From NCBI GenBank assembly GCA_963841405.1, contig CAWJCM010000007.1, positions 992,001 through 1,056,000 of the forward strand: 64,000 nucleotides of DNA, given 5' to 3'. Made by a program: the position numbers and the translations under genes. Shown in pieces: positions 53,581 to 61,430 of this stretch (within the stretch, counting starts at the first letter, position 1; the number at the start of each line of letters is the position of its first letter). The stretch is from DATBLE01 sp963841405 (lineage in GTDB: Bacteria > Actinomycetota > Thermoleophilia > Gaiellales > Gaiellaceae). A model generated the notes under the pieces. It was not told the DNA's origin and made no database searches. It worked only from the letters and a program-made list of their open reading frames with translations.

Positions 53581-53581
53581 T

Positions 53582-55024
53582 GTGCGCGCGAAGATCCTCG
53601 CCAGCTTCCTCGACGAAGAGCATCGCAGGTGGTGGACGCTCGTCGCCGTGTCGTTCGGGCTGTTCATGATCATGCTCGACAACACGGTCGTGAACGTCGC
53701 GCTGCCGTCGATCCAGAAGGACCTGAAGGTGAGCGTGTCGTCGCTGGAGTGGGTGGTCAACGCCTACTTCCTCACCTTCGCGGTGTTGATGCTCACCGGC
53801 GGCAAGCTCGCCGACATGTTCGGCCGGCGGCGAATCTTCGTCACCGGACTGGTGATCTTCACCGTGTCGTCGCTCGCCTGCGGTCTGGCCGCGAACGGCG
53901 AGACGCTGATCGCGGCACGTGCCGTCCAGGGCGTTGGCGCGGCGATGATGAACCCGGCGACGCTCTCGATCATCACCGCGACGTTCCCGCCTCGCCAGCG
54001 CGGCACGGCGATGGGCATCTGGGTCGGGGTCTCGGCAGTCGCGCTCGCGCTCGGGCCGATCACGGGCGGACTGCTGGCAGAGCACGCCGACTGGAGTTGG
54101 ATCTTCTTCATCAACGTGCCGATCGGGATCTTCGCGATCGTCGCGGCGCGGATCGTCATCCGCGAGTCCAAGGACACATCGGCCGACCAGCGGCTCGACT
54201 TTCCCGGCCTCGGTGCGTCCGGCATCGGCCTGTTCGCGCTCACCTATGCCTTGATCGAGGCGAACAACAAGGGCTGGACCTCGCCCGAGATCCTGGCGCT
54301 GTTCGGCGTCGCGATCCTCTCGTTCGCGGCGTTCGTCGGCGTCGAGCTTCGCCAGCGCGCGCCGATGCTCGACCTGACGCTGTTCCGCAACCGCACCTTC
54401 ACGGGCGCGAACCTGACCATGCTGCTCGTCGCCCTCTCGATGTTCGGCGTCTTCTTCTTCGTCTCGCTCTTCGTCCAGGGGATCCTCGGCTACTCGCCGG
54501 TTCAGGCGGGGGCGGCCTTCCTGCCGATGACGCTCTGCATCATCTTCTTCGCGCCGGTGGCGGGGCGGCTGTCCGATCGCATCGGGCCGCGCTGGCTGAT
54601 GGCGGGGGGCATGACCCTGATCAGCATCTCGCTCGTACTCTTCTCCCTTCTCGACGGCGGCTCGAGCTTCTGGGACCTGTTCCCGGCGCTCCTCGTCGGC
54701 GGGGCCGGTATGGCGATGGGGATGACCCCGACGACGGCAGCCGCGATGAGCTCGGTGCCGGTCGACAAGGCCGGCGTCGGCTCGGCCGTGCTGAACAGCA
54801 TGCGCCAGGTCGGCGGCTCGCTGGGCGTCGCGATCATGGGCGCGATCCTCGGCTCGTACGTCAGCGTCGGTCCGCTCAGCCCGCAGTACCCGGACCAGTT
54901 CGTGAGCGGCTTCCAGGCGGCGTTGCATGTCGCCGCCGCGATCGCGTTCGCGGGTGCCATCGTCGCCCTGGTCATGGTGCAGAAGCCTGCGCACCGGCAC
55001 GCGATGGCCGCCGAGCTGGGATGA
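53582..55024 (+). CDS. MFS drug exporter, DHA2 (14-TM) type
   Basis: 480 residues with about fourteen TM helices. Motif A-like GGKLADMFGRRRIF in loop 2-3, LDNTVVNVALPSI in TM1 and PITGGLLAEHADWSWIFFINVPIG (motif C region) are hallmarks of EmrB/QacA proton-coupled multidrug exporters. GTG 53582 sits directly after the operator-like palindrome. Its stop overlaps the TetR start by 4 bp (ATGA), so exporter and repressor are co-transcribed. Confidence 0.92.
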   Translation: MRAKILASFLDEEHRRWWTLVAVSFGLFMIMLDNTVVNVALPSIQKDLKVSVSSLEWVVNAYFLTFAVLMLTGGKLADMFGRRRIFVTGLVIFTVSSLACGLAANGETLIAARAVQGVGAAMMNPATLSIITATFPPRQRGTAMGIWVGVSAVALALGPITGGLLAEHADWSWIFFINVPIGIFAIVAARIVIRESKDTSADQRLDFPGLGASGIGLFALTYALIEANNKGWTSPEILALFGVAILSFAAFVGVELRQRAPMLDLTLFRNRTFTGANLTMLLVALSMFGVFFFVSLFVQGILGYSPVQAGAAFLPMTLCIIFFAPVAGRLSDRIGPRWLMAGGMTLISISLVLFSLLDGGSSFWDLFPALLVGGAGMAMGMTPTTAAAMSSVPVDKAGVGSAVLNSMRQVGGSLGVAIMGAILGSYVSVGPLSPQYPDQFVSGFQAALHVAAAIAFAGAIVALVMVQKPAHRHAMAAELG

Positions 55025-55611
55025 GCGCGCGGCTGACGGCGAGCGAGCGGCGCGAGGCCGTCCTCGACACCGCGTCCCGGGTCTTCGCGCGCTGCTCGTA
55101 CCGCGGCGCGACGACGGCCGAGATCGCCCGCGAGGCCGGCGTCACCGAGCCGATCCTCTACCGGCACTTCGCCTCCAAGCAGGCGCTCTACCTGGCCTGC
55201 ATCGAGACGGCCTGGCAGCGCGTCCGGGCCGCCTGGGACGAGGCGGTCGCGAAGGAGCCCGACCCGCGCGGCTGGACCCAGGCGATGGCCGACGCGTTCT
55301 TCGAGTTCAAGGAGCAGCGCTCGGCGGTCGCCCTGCTCTGGCTACAGGCACTGACCGAGTCGGGCGACGACCCCGAGATCCGGCGCTACCTGCGCCGCCA
55401 CCTGCGCGACGTCCACGCCTTCGTCGCCGAGGTCGTTTCCCGCTGTCAGGCCGCCGGGGCGATCCCGGCCGCGCGCGACGCGCGCGCGGAGGCGTGGATC
55501 TTCGTCGCCGTTGGCCTGCTGACCGCGGTCGCCGGGCGGCTCGGCGGCCTCCCGGCGAACGACCTCGAGCGCATCCGGGCCGCCCGGCGCGCCTGGCTGA
55601 CCGGCTCGTAG
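55021..55611 (+). CDS. TetR/AcrR-family transcriptional regulator
   Basis: 196 residues. N-terminal HTH: REAVLDTASRVFARCSYRGATTAEIAREAGVTEPILYRHFASKQALYL (shown in parts as TTAEIAREAGVTEP and LYRHFASK). The C-terminal ligand domain is divergent. Coupled to the MFS exporter, it is expected to repress it and respond to an exported compound. Confidence 0.9.
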   Translation: MSARLTASERREAVLDTASRVFARCSYRGATTAEIAREAGVTEPILYRHFASKQALYLACIETAWQRVRAAWDEAVAKEPDPRGWTQAMADAFFEFKEQRSAVALLWLQALTESGDDPEIRRYLRRHLRDVHAFVAEVVSRCQAAGAIPAARDARAEAWIFVAVGLLTAVAGRLGGLPANDLERIRAARRAWLTGS

Positions 55612-55613
55612 CG

Positions 55614-55748
55614 CTAGCCGAAGATCGCCCAGCCGATCACGAGCCCGACCAGGATCGTGATGGCGAGCGAGACCGCGATCGTCGTGAAGCCGACGGTCAG
55701 GCTGCGGCGGGCGCGCAACGCCTCGGGTGTCGTACCGCGTCCAGGCAC
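55614..55748 (-). CDS. Small single-TM peptide
   Basis: 44 residues: a short basic N-terminus (VPGRGTTPEALRARRS) followed by a hydrophobic helix from LTVGFTTIAVSL to the final GWAIFG. GTG 55748 with GGAG about 11 nt upstream. It is the only protein-like frame downstream of the strong reverse-strand promoter at 56004-56032, reached after about 250 nt of structured leader. Convergent with the TetR gene, 2 bp apart. Function unknown; could be a small membrane regulator, toxin-like peptide, or subunit. Confidence 0.45.
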   Translation of the reverse strand: MPGRGTTPEALRARRSLTVGFTTIAVSLAITILVGLVIGWAIFG

Positions 55749-55997
55749 GGTGTCGTCGTCTCCGAAACCGCGCCCCGCGAAACGCGAATGGACAGGGTAT
55801 CGACGAATGCGCTGGCCGACGCCCCTCGCGCCGGCCGCAGCGAGGCTCGTCCCTGGGGGCTGAGCCGCGGTAGCGGACCCGGCGCAGAACGGTCCGAAGA
55901 CGTCGAGAGCCCCGGCTGCGGCCCCCGGGGCTCTCTTCTGATCAGACCTTCTATCGACAGTCGCCCTGGGTGAATCCTGCGGCGGGCGCTGTCGAAT
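55749..55997 (-). ncRNA. Putative structured leader or small RNA
   Basis: No protein-like frame. Reading the reverse strand from the predicted start near 55997, the RNA would begin with a 12-bp hairpin (arms 55984-55995 and 55954-55966, one bulge, 17-nt loop), then an 11-bp perfect hairpin GAGAGCCCCGG (arms 55905-55915 and 55925-55935). Weaker GGACC/GGTCC and GGCTC/GAGCC pairs follow nearer the 44-codon ORF. It does not match any riboswitch consensus I know. Identified by eye from the promoter and inverted repeats. Confidence 0.4.
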
Positions 55998-56003
55998 GGC
56001 ACG

Positions 56004-56032
56004 ACTATAGAAGGCATGTCTCTTTCTGTCAA
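56004..56032 (-). promoter_or_regulatory. Near-consensus sigma-70 promoter on the reverse strand
   Basis: TTGACA (-35, reverse of 56027-56032), 17-bp spacer, TATAGT (-10, reverse of 56004-56009). Perfect -35 and five of six -10 bases make it the strongest classical promoter seen in the window. It points away from the XRE-TPR gene. Confidence 0.75.
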
Positions 56033-56039
56033 GTAACCC

Positions 56040-56071
56040 GGTGAAGCAAAAATGCGCTAGGCTGCTTCACC
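56040..56071. promoter_or_regulatory. Inverted repeat, candidate operator of the XRE-TPR regulator
   Basis: 8-bp perfect arms GGTGAAGC (56040-56047) and GCTTCACC (56064-56071) separated by 16 bp. TAGGCT (56058-56063), a possible -10 for the regulator gene, lies inside, and the reverse-strand -35 is 8 bp away. Suited to control both directions. Confidence 0.5.
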
Positions 56072-56083
56072 ACGGCGAGGCGC

Positions 56084-57427
56084 ATGACCAAGGCGATTAG
56101 AGCGGAACAGCCACGCACGGCGGCCCGGAACGGTGAAGTCGGCCAGCGACTCCGTTCACTGCGGGTCGCGGCCGGCGTGACCCAGAGCGAGCTCGCCGGG
56201 GGCCGCTTCTCGAAGGAATACGTCAGCCAGATCGAGCGCGGCAAGACCCGCCCGAGCGTCGAGACGCTCGAGTGGCTGGCCGGGCAGCTCGACGTCGAGC
56301 CCGCGTACCTGATCGGAGGCGTCAGCGCCGAGGAGCGCGGCCGCGTCGAGGCGGCGCTCTCCCGGGCCGAGGCCCTCTCCGAGCAGGGCGAGCATGCGGC
56401 GGCGGCCCAGGCGTTCGCGGCCGGCCGCCAGGCGATGGCCGAGACGGGCGCGGCCGACCTCGAGCTGCGGTCTCTGCTCGGCGAGACGTGGGCGCTCGCG
56501 CAGTCGGGCTCCGTCCCGGAGGCGCTCCGGCTGCTCGAGCGGGCCCGGGACCTGGCCGAGGCCCCATCCTGCTCGGACGTCGACCGGGCCGCGGTCCTCT
56601 TCCGGTTCGGCGTGTGCCGCTACCACCTGTCCAGCATCTCGACGGCGATCTCGCTGCTCAGCTCGGCCCTCGAGCTCGCCGACCGCTCCGGCCTTCCCTG
56701 CGACCTGCTCCGCGGCGACATCCTCGACTGGCGTTCCCGCTGCTACCGCCGGCAGCGCGACTGGCAGGGGGCCAAAGAGGACGTCGAGCGCGCGCTCGAG
56801 CTGGCGGAGTCCGGCCGCGACCGGAAGGCCGCCGCCCAGGCCTACTTCCAGGCATCGCTCGTGGCCGAGCGGGAAGGGCACTGGCTGCTCGCCCGGACGT
56901 ACGCGGAACGGGCGCGCGGCTACTACGAAGAGCTCGAGGACCGCGCGAACGTCGGCCGTCTGCTGAACAACCTCGGCGGCCTGAACTTCACGCTCGGCAA
57001 CCCGGAGCGGGCGGTCGAGCTGCTGACGGGCGCACACGAGGTAGCGCTCGAATCCGGCGACGAGCCCGAGGCCGGGCTCGCCATGTGCTCCCTGGCACAG
57101 GTCCATCTCGACGTCTCGGAGCCGGGCCTGGCAGAAGCCGAGGCGGCCAAGGCGCTCGAGCTCTTCGGCGACCGGCCGGACTACCTTCAGGGAATCGGCA
57201 CCGCGCAGCTCGTCATGGGCCGCGCGCTGCTCGAGCAGGATCGCTTGAACGAGGCTGGAAAAATGCTTGTTGCTGCCGATATGAGCTTCGAGCAGTTGTC
57301 ATCGGTCAGCCACCGGGCTGCGGCCTGGGTCGCCCAGGGCGATCTCGCACAGAAGCGCAATGCAGATCGCGAGGCGGCCCGCCTCTACCGTCGGGCAGCC
57401 GAGGCACTGCAGGATTTCCGCTTCTAG
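56084..57427 (+). CDS. XRE-type HTH regulator with TPR domain (RRNPP-like architecture)
   Basis: 447 residues. HTH near residues 20-75: GQRLRSLRVAAGVTQSELA, FSKEYVSQIERGKTRPSVETL, WLAGQLDVEP. The remaining 370 residues are TPR-like repeats (for example YFQASLVAEREGHWLLARTY, LLNNLGGLNFTLGNPERAVEL, AAWVAQGDLAQKRNADREAA). HTH plus TPR is the architecture of peptide-sensing Rap/PlcR/NprR-type regulators, although many such proteins are not peptide receptors. An 11-codon ORF with an excellent Shine-Dalgarno site follows 18 bp downstream. ATG 56084. Confidence 0.87.
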   Translation: MTKAIRAEQPRTAARNGEVGQRLRSLRVAAGVTQSELAGGRFSKEYVSQIERGKTRPSVETLEWLAGQLDVEPAYLIGGVSAEERGRVEAALSRAEALSEQGEHAAAAQAFAAGRQAMAETGAADLELRSLLGETWALAQSGSVPEALRLLERARDLAEAPSCSDVDRAAVLFRFGVCRYHLSSISTAISLLSSALELADRSGLPCDLLRGDILDWRSRCYRRQRDWQGAKEDVERALELAESGRDRKAAAQAYFQASLVAEREGHWLLARTYAERARGYYEELEDRANVGRLLNNLGGLNFTLGNPERAVELLTGAHEVALESGDEPEAGLAMCSLAQVHLDVSEPGLAEAEAAKALELFGDRPDYLQGIGTAQLVMGRALLEQDRLNEAGKMLVAADMSFEQLSSVSHRAAAWVAQGDLAQKRNADREAARLYRRAAEALQDFRF

Positions 57428-57445
57428 CCGAAAGGAGACATAGGC

Positions 57446-57481
57446 GTGCTGGTCAAGGCCTATTCCGACGGCCCTCGTTAG
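57446..57481 (+). CDS. 11-residue micro-ORF after the XRE-TPR regulator
   Basis: GTG 57446 to TAG 57479-57481, encoding VLVKAYSDGPR. AAAGGAGA (57431-57438) lies at ideal distance, a far better ribosome site than most genes here have, yet no longer frame follows. No secretion signal. Could be a signalling or leader peptide, or the remnant of a deleted gene. Confidence 0.35.
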   Translation: MLVKAYSDGPR

Positions 57482-57512
57482 TTCGTGGCACCGGCTGCGG
57501 CCGGCCGGGATC

Positions 57513-57518
57513 TAGACT
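57513..57518 (+). promoter_or_regulatory. Leaderless-type -10 box of the lipoprotein gene
   Basis: TAGACT ends 6 nt before GTG 57525. Confidence 0.5.
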
Positions 57519-57524
57519 CGGAGC

Positions 57525-58439
57525 GTGCGGCATGCGCGCCTCCTCGTCGTGCTGGCTGCGGCGCTGTGCGTCGCGGGCTGCGGGAGCAGTACAGGTGGTA
57601 ACGAAAGCGCGAAGCCGGGAACCCTCGGCGCCGAGCTTGCGCGGTCCGGGCCGGACGTCGCGCTGGTCCAGGGAAGCTCCGACTACGCCGTCGGCCAGGT
57701 GCGCGTGACGTTTCTCGTGATCGACTCCAAGTCGAGGTCGATCGAGCGGCCGCATGCCCGCGTCTGGGTCGGGCCTTCGCTCGACGCTCCCCCGACCACA
57801 ACGACGGAGGCGGTACTCGAGCCGATCGGCATCCCCGGGAAGTCCGAGTCCGCGACGGGGGGCGTCACCCGGATCTACGTCGCCCGCTTCACGCTCTCCA
57901 GGCCGGGCAAGTACACGCTCGTCGCGCAGCCGGACGGCGCGAAGATCCAGGGAATCGCCAACCTCGACGTGCGGCGGCATCCGCAGGCACCTGCCGTCGG
58001 CGACAAGGCGATCCCCTCGCGGACGCCGACGCTCGCCTCGGCCGATGGAGACATCGCGTCGCTGACGACCGCCAGCCCGCCCGACCTGTCGCTCCTCCGC
58101 TACTCGGTGGCCGACTCCGTGAAGGCCCACGCGCCATTCGTGCTCGTCTTCGCCACCCCGAAGTTCTGCACCTCTCGAACCTGCGGGCCCGTGGTCGACG
58201 TGGCGCAGGCCGTCCAGCGCCGCTTCGCAGGCAGCGGCGTCCGGTTCATCCACGTCGAGGTCTACACGGACAACAACCCGGCGCAGGGCTTCAACCGATG
58301 GTTCCGCGAGTGGCGGCTCCCGAGCGAGCCGTGGGTCTTCCTGGTCGGCCGCGACGGCCGGATCAAGGCCCGCTTCGAGGGCTCGGTCTCGGAGGCGGAG
58401 CTCAGCGCCGCGGTGCGTCGGCTGATCGCAAGGGACTGA
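57525..58439 (+). CDS. Lipoprotein with SCO/thioredoxin-like domain
   Basis: 304 residues. Signal and lipobox CVAGC (Cys near residue 20), an Ig-like region about 45-150, then a thioredoxin-like fold from about 185: FVLVFATPKFCTSRTCGPVVD with CxxxxC, and VFLVGRDGRIKARFEG. Likely a membrane-anchored redox or copper-handling protein, compatible with the ctaA gene nearby. The last codons (R, D, TGA) are inside a GGGACAGACCC-type palindrome, so the repeat seems to have supplied the stop. Confidence 0.78.
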   Translation: MRHARLLVVLAAALCVAGCGSSTGGNESAKPGTLGAELARSGPDVALVQGSSDYAVGQVRVTFLVIDSKSRSIERPHARVWVGPSLDAPPTTTTEAVLEPIGIPGKSESATGGVTRIYVARFTLSRPGKYTLVAQPDGAKIQGIANLDVRRHPQAPAVGDKAIPSRTPTLASADGDIASLTTASPPDLSLLRYSVADSVKAHAPFVLVFATPKFCTSRTCGPVVDVAQAVQRRFAGSGVRFIHVEVYTDNNPAQGFNRWFREWRLPSEPWVFLVGRDGRIKARFEGSVSEAELSAAVRRLIARD

Positions 58440-58458
58440 CCCGAAGGGGTCTGTCCCT
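58431..58458. repeat. GGGACAGACCC-family palindrome overlapping a stop codon
   Basis: Arms AGGGAC-T-GACCC and GGGTCTGTCCCT around GAAG, imperfect by one base. Contains the lipoprotein TGA (58437-58439) and ends 12 bp before the selD start. Confidence 0.7.
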
Positions 58459-58470
58459 ACCATTCGCGAC

Positions 58471-59496
58471 ATGGCCGTCAAGCTGACCGAGCTCGTCACC
58501 TCCGGGGGCTGCGCGGCCAAGTACCCCGCCGCGCGCCTCCAGGAGCTGCTGGCCGGGTTCGTCCCGGCGGAGGCGGACGATCTGCTCGTCGGGCTCTCGC
58601 CGGCCGACGACGCCGCGGTCTACCGGCTCGACGACAGTACGGCGCTCGTCTTCACGCTCGACTTCTTCCCGCCGCTCGTCGACGACCCGCGCGACTTCGG
58701 GACGATCGCGGCGACGAACGCCCTCAACGACGTGTTCGCGATGGGCGGCCGGCCGCTGCTCGCCCTCTCGATCGCCGAGTTCCCCGAGGAGCTGCCGCAG
58801 GAGACCGTGGCCGCCATTCTCGACGCCGCCGACGCGCAGGTGCGCGAGGCGGGCGCGATCCTGGCCGGCGGGCACACGATTCGGGACCGCGAGCCGAAGT
58901 ACGGGCTGGCCGTCGTCGGCACGGTGCACCCCGACGGCGTCTGGCCGAAATCCGGGGCGCAGCCCGGCGACGCGCTGTTCCTGACGAAGCCTCTCGGTAC
59001 AGGGCTCGTGCTGCACGGCGCCGCCCGTGGACTGGTGGGTGACGATGAGGTACGTACCTCCGTCGAGTGGATGACCACGCTGAATCGCGACTGGGCCGAC
59101 GTCCTTCGTGCCTTCCGCCCGAACGCGGTCACCGACGTCACGGGCTTCGGGCTGCTCGGCCATGCCCACGAGACGGCGGAGCGCAGCGGTGTGCGGCTGG
59201 TGCTGGAGTCGGGGGAATGGCCGACCCTCGACGGCGCGCTCGAGGTTGCCGGGGCCGGTGAGCGAACGGGCGGCGACCCGCGGAACCGCGACTTCGCTGC
59301 TGCGCACGTGGCCATGGCCGACGGGGTCGCCGACGAGCTCGTCGCGCTGGGCTGGGATCCCCAGACCGCCGGCGGCCTGCTGGTGTCGCTGCCCGCGGAC
59401 CGCGGCCCCGCGCTCCGGGCCGAGTGGGACGCCCGCGGCCTCTTCGCGCGCCGGATCGGCCATGTCGAAGCCGGAGACGGCGTGGCCGTCGTCTGA
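58471..59496 (+). CDS. selD: Selenophosphate synthetase
   Basis: 341-residue AIRS-like ATPase making monoselenophosphate from selenide and ATP, the selenium donor for selenocysteine. The N-terminal active-site stretch is LVTSGGCAAKYP, with Cys (not Sec) and Lys; later landmarks are PADDAAVYRLDD, DFFPPLVDDPRDFG, NALNDVFAMGGRPL and TDVTGFGLLGHAHE. Length is normal. Its presence supports reading the TGA in fdhA as selenocysteine. ATG 58471; gene of a same-direction cluster with ctaA and the PAC2 gene. Confidence 0.95.
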   Translation: MAVKLTELVTSGGCAAKYPAARLQELLAGFVPAEADDLLVGLSPADDAAVYRLDDSTALVFTLDFFPPLVDDPRDFGTIAATNALNDVFAMGGRPLLALSIAEFPEELPQETVAAILDAADAQVREAGAILAGGHTIRDREPKYGLAVVGTVHPDGVWPKSGAQPGDALFLTKPLGTGLVLHGAARGLVGDDEVRTSVEWMTTLNRDWADVLRAFRPNAVTDVTGFGLLGHAHETAERSGVRLVLESGEWPTLDGALEVAGAGERTGGDPRNRDFAAAHVAMADGVADELVALGWDPQTAGGLLVSLPADRGPALRAEWDARGLFARRIGHVEAGDGVAVV

Positions 59497-59516
59497 GCGG
59501 GTCTACACTCGATTCC

Positions 59517-60449
59517 GTGCACGTCGAGTCCACGCGCCTCTCGCGGCTGCGCGCGCACGAGCTCTCGTCGACCGCATTCCGGCGGCTGGCGTTCCTGTCG
59601 CTCGCCGCCCTCTGGCTGATCGTCTCGACCGGCGCCGTCGTCCGGCTGACCAGCTCGGGGCTCGGCTGCGAGCACTGGCCGGGCTGCCAGCCGGGCCAGC
59701 CCTTCCCGGAGAAGGGCTACCACTCGTACATCGAGTTCGGGAACCGGATGGTCGCGAGCGTGACGATCATCCTGACGCTCGCCCTCGCGATCGGCGCGTG
59801 GTGGACGCGCGGGTTGCCGCGCTGGGCGCGATGGCTGGCGGTAGCCACGTTCGTCGGCACGGCGGCGCAGGCGCCGCTGGGCGCGATCACCGTCTACGCG
59901 CATCTCAATCCGGCGCTCGTCATCCCGCACCTCCTGCTCTCGGTCGCCGTGCTCGGGGCCGCCGTCGTCGTCGCACTGGAGGCGGTTGCGCTCGACCGCG
60001 GGCACGCTCGACCGCTCGACCGCGAGCCGCGCCTCGCGGGCGTCGGCGTCGGGGTCGCCTGCTTCGCCTTGCTCGTTTCCGGGACGATCGCCACCGCTGC
60101 TGGCCCGCACTCGGGCGGCAAGGACGTCTACCGGCTTTGGCGGCTGCACCCTGCGCTCCTGCTCCACGGCGCCGCGGTCGCCCTTCTCGGCTGCAGCCTG
60201 ATGTTCCTGATCGGCTACCTGCTCGCCCGACGCTCCGCGATCGGGGGGCGCTACGCGGCCGGCGCCGTCGGCCTCGCCGGGCTCGTGCTCGTCCAGATGG
60301 CGCTCGGCGACATCCAGTACCGGACGCATCTGCCGTGGGGGCTCGTGCTCGTCCACGTCGCGGTGGCGGCGACAGTGTGGGCGGCAACGGTCGGGTTCGT
60401 CACGCTGATGTGGCGCCCGCTTACCGCTGTTCAGAGCGGTTCGACGTAG
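59517..60449 (+). CDS. ctaA: Heme A synthase (COX15/CtaA family)
   Basis: 310-residue membrane protein with eight TM helices converting heme O to heme A for cytochrome oxidase. GAVVRLTSSGLGCEHWPGCQ near residue 38 is the family's first conserved loop with its Cys pair; His ligands are expected in YIEFGNRMVAS, PALVIPHLLLS, LHPALLLHGAA and LVLVHVAVAA. GTG 59517 lies 7 nt after TACACT (59504-59509). Confidence 0.9.
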   Translation: MHVESTRLSRLRAHELSSTAFRRLAFLSLAALWLIVSTGAVVRLTSSGLGCEHWPGCQPGQPFPEKGYHSYIEFGNRMVASVTIILTLALAIGAWWTRGLPRWARWLAVATFVGTAAQAPLGAITVYAHLNPALVIPHLLLSVAVLGAAVVVALEAVALDRGHARPLDREPRLAGVGVGVACFALLVSGTIATAAGPHSGGKDVYRLWRLHPALLLHGAAVALLGCSLMFLIGYLLARRSAIGGRYAAGAVGLAGLVLVQMALGDIQYRTHLPWGLVLVHVAVAATVWAATVGFVTLMWRPLTAVQSGST

Positions 60450-60458
60450 ACTGGACCG

Positions 60459-61340
60459 ATGGCTGAGCTCCACGTCGCGCGCCGCCCAGCGCTGGAGCGG
60501 CCGGTGCTGATCGCCGCCTTCCGCGGCTGGAACGACGGCGGCCAGGGTGCCTCGCTCGCCGCGGGCTACCTGGCCAAGGCCTGGGACGCGCGGCGCTTCG
60601 CCGAGATCGACCCGGAAGGGTTCTTCGATTTCCAGACGACCCGCCCCCAGGTGCGCCTCGAGGAGGGGTTCACGCGCAGGATCGACTGGCCGGAGACGGT
60701 CTTCTACCATGCCCGCCCCGAGGGGCTCGACCGCGACGTCGTCCTCCTGCTGGGCATCGAGCCGAACCTGCGCTGGCGGACGTTCTCCGGGCTGATCGTC
60801 GACTTCGCCAAGGAGCTCCAGGTCGAGCTGATGGTCACGCTCGGTGCGCTCCTCGCCGACGTGCCGCACACGCGCGACCCACCGGTCACCGGCAGCGCCA
60901 CCGACGCGGCCCTCGTCGAGCAGCTCGGCCTCCAGGCCTCGCGCTACGAGGGGCCGACCGGCATCGTCGGGGTCGTCCACGACGCCTGCAAGCGCGCGAA
61001 CATCCCCTCTGCGAGCCTCTGGGCGGCGGTGCCGCACTACGTCTCGCTCGCGCCGAGCCCGAAGGCGGCGGCGGCGCTTTGCGGCCGGCTCGCCGACCTG
61101 ATCGACACCGAGATCGACACCGCCGAGCTCGACGAGGCGGCCGAGGCGTACGTCCACCAGGTCAGCGAGGCGATCGCCACCGACGAGGAGACGGCGGCCT
61201 ACGTCGAGGAGCTCGAGCGGCGCGCCGACGAGATCGACGAGACCGACATCCCGTCCGGCGAGTCGCTGGCGGCGGAGCTCTCGCGCTTCCTGCGCGAGCG
61301 CGACGAGCAAGGCGACGGGCCGGCCGCGACCGAGCAATGA
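60459..61340 (+). CDS. PAC2-family protein
   Basis: 293 residues, PAC2 (proteasome assembly chaperone 2-like) fold common in actinobacteria: VLIAAFRGWNDGGQGASLAA near residue 17, LLLGIEPNLRWRTF near 98, and LGALLADVPHTRDPPVTGS near 130. The C-terminal 60 residues are acidic, helical and coiled-coil-like. Role in bacteria is not established. ATG 60459 follows TAGACT (60447-60452) by 6 nt. Confidence 0.87.
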   Translation: MAELHVARRPALERPVLIAAFRGWNDGGQGASLAAGYLAKAWDARRFAEIDPEGFFDFQTTRPQVRLEEGFTRRIDWPETVFYHARPEGLDRDVVLLLGIEPNLRWRTFSGLIVDFAKELQVELMVTLGALLADVPHTRDPPVTGSATDAALVEQLGLQASRYEGPTGIVGVVHDACKRANIPSASLWAAVPHYVSLAPSPKAAAALCGRLADLIDTEIDTAELDEAAEAYVHQVSEAIATDEETAAYVEELERRADEIDETDIPSGESLAAELSRFLRERDEQGDGPAATEQ

Positions 61341-61344
61341 CCTA

Positions 61345-61371
61345 GGGGATGACCCCCGAGGGTCGGTCCCC
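61345..61371. repeat. Palindrome related to the GGGACAGACCC family
   Basis: Arms GGGGA-T-GACCC and GGGTC-GGTCCCC around a 4-nt centre, imperfect. Between the convergent PAC2 and dipZ genes. A second, looser copy (AGGGTC at about 61399 with GACCCT at about 61423) follows before the dipZ stop. Confidence 0.55.
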
Positions 61372-61430
61372 ACAGAGGCGGTCGCGGCGAGACTCGGCAG
61401 GGTCACACGCCTTCGGGGTCCGACCCTGGA

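Noticed and set aside
55954..55995. c-di-AMP (ydaO) riboswitch, because the forward strand contains GGGTGAATCC
   Set aside because: The other conserved ydaO segments are missing and the only strong promoter reads the opposite strand.
58620..61406. 928-codon reverse-strand ORF
   Set aside because: Runs antisense through selD, ctaA and the PAC2 gene, with no recognisable domain.
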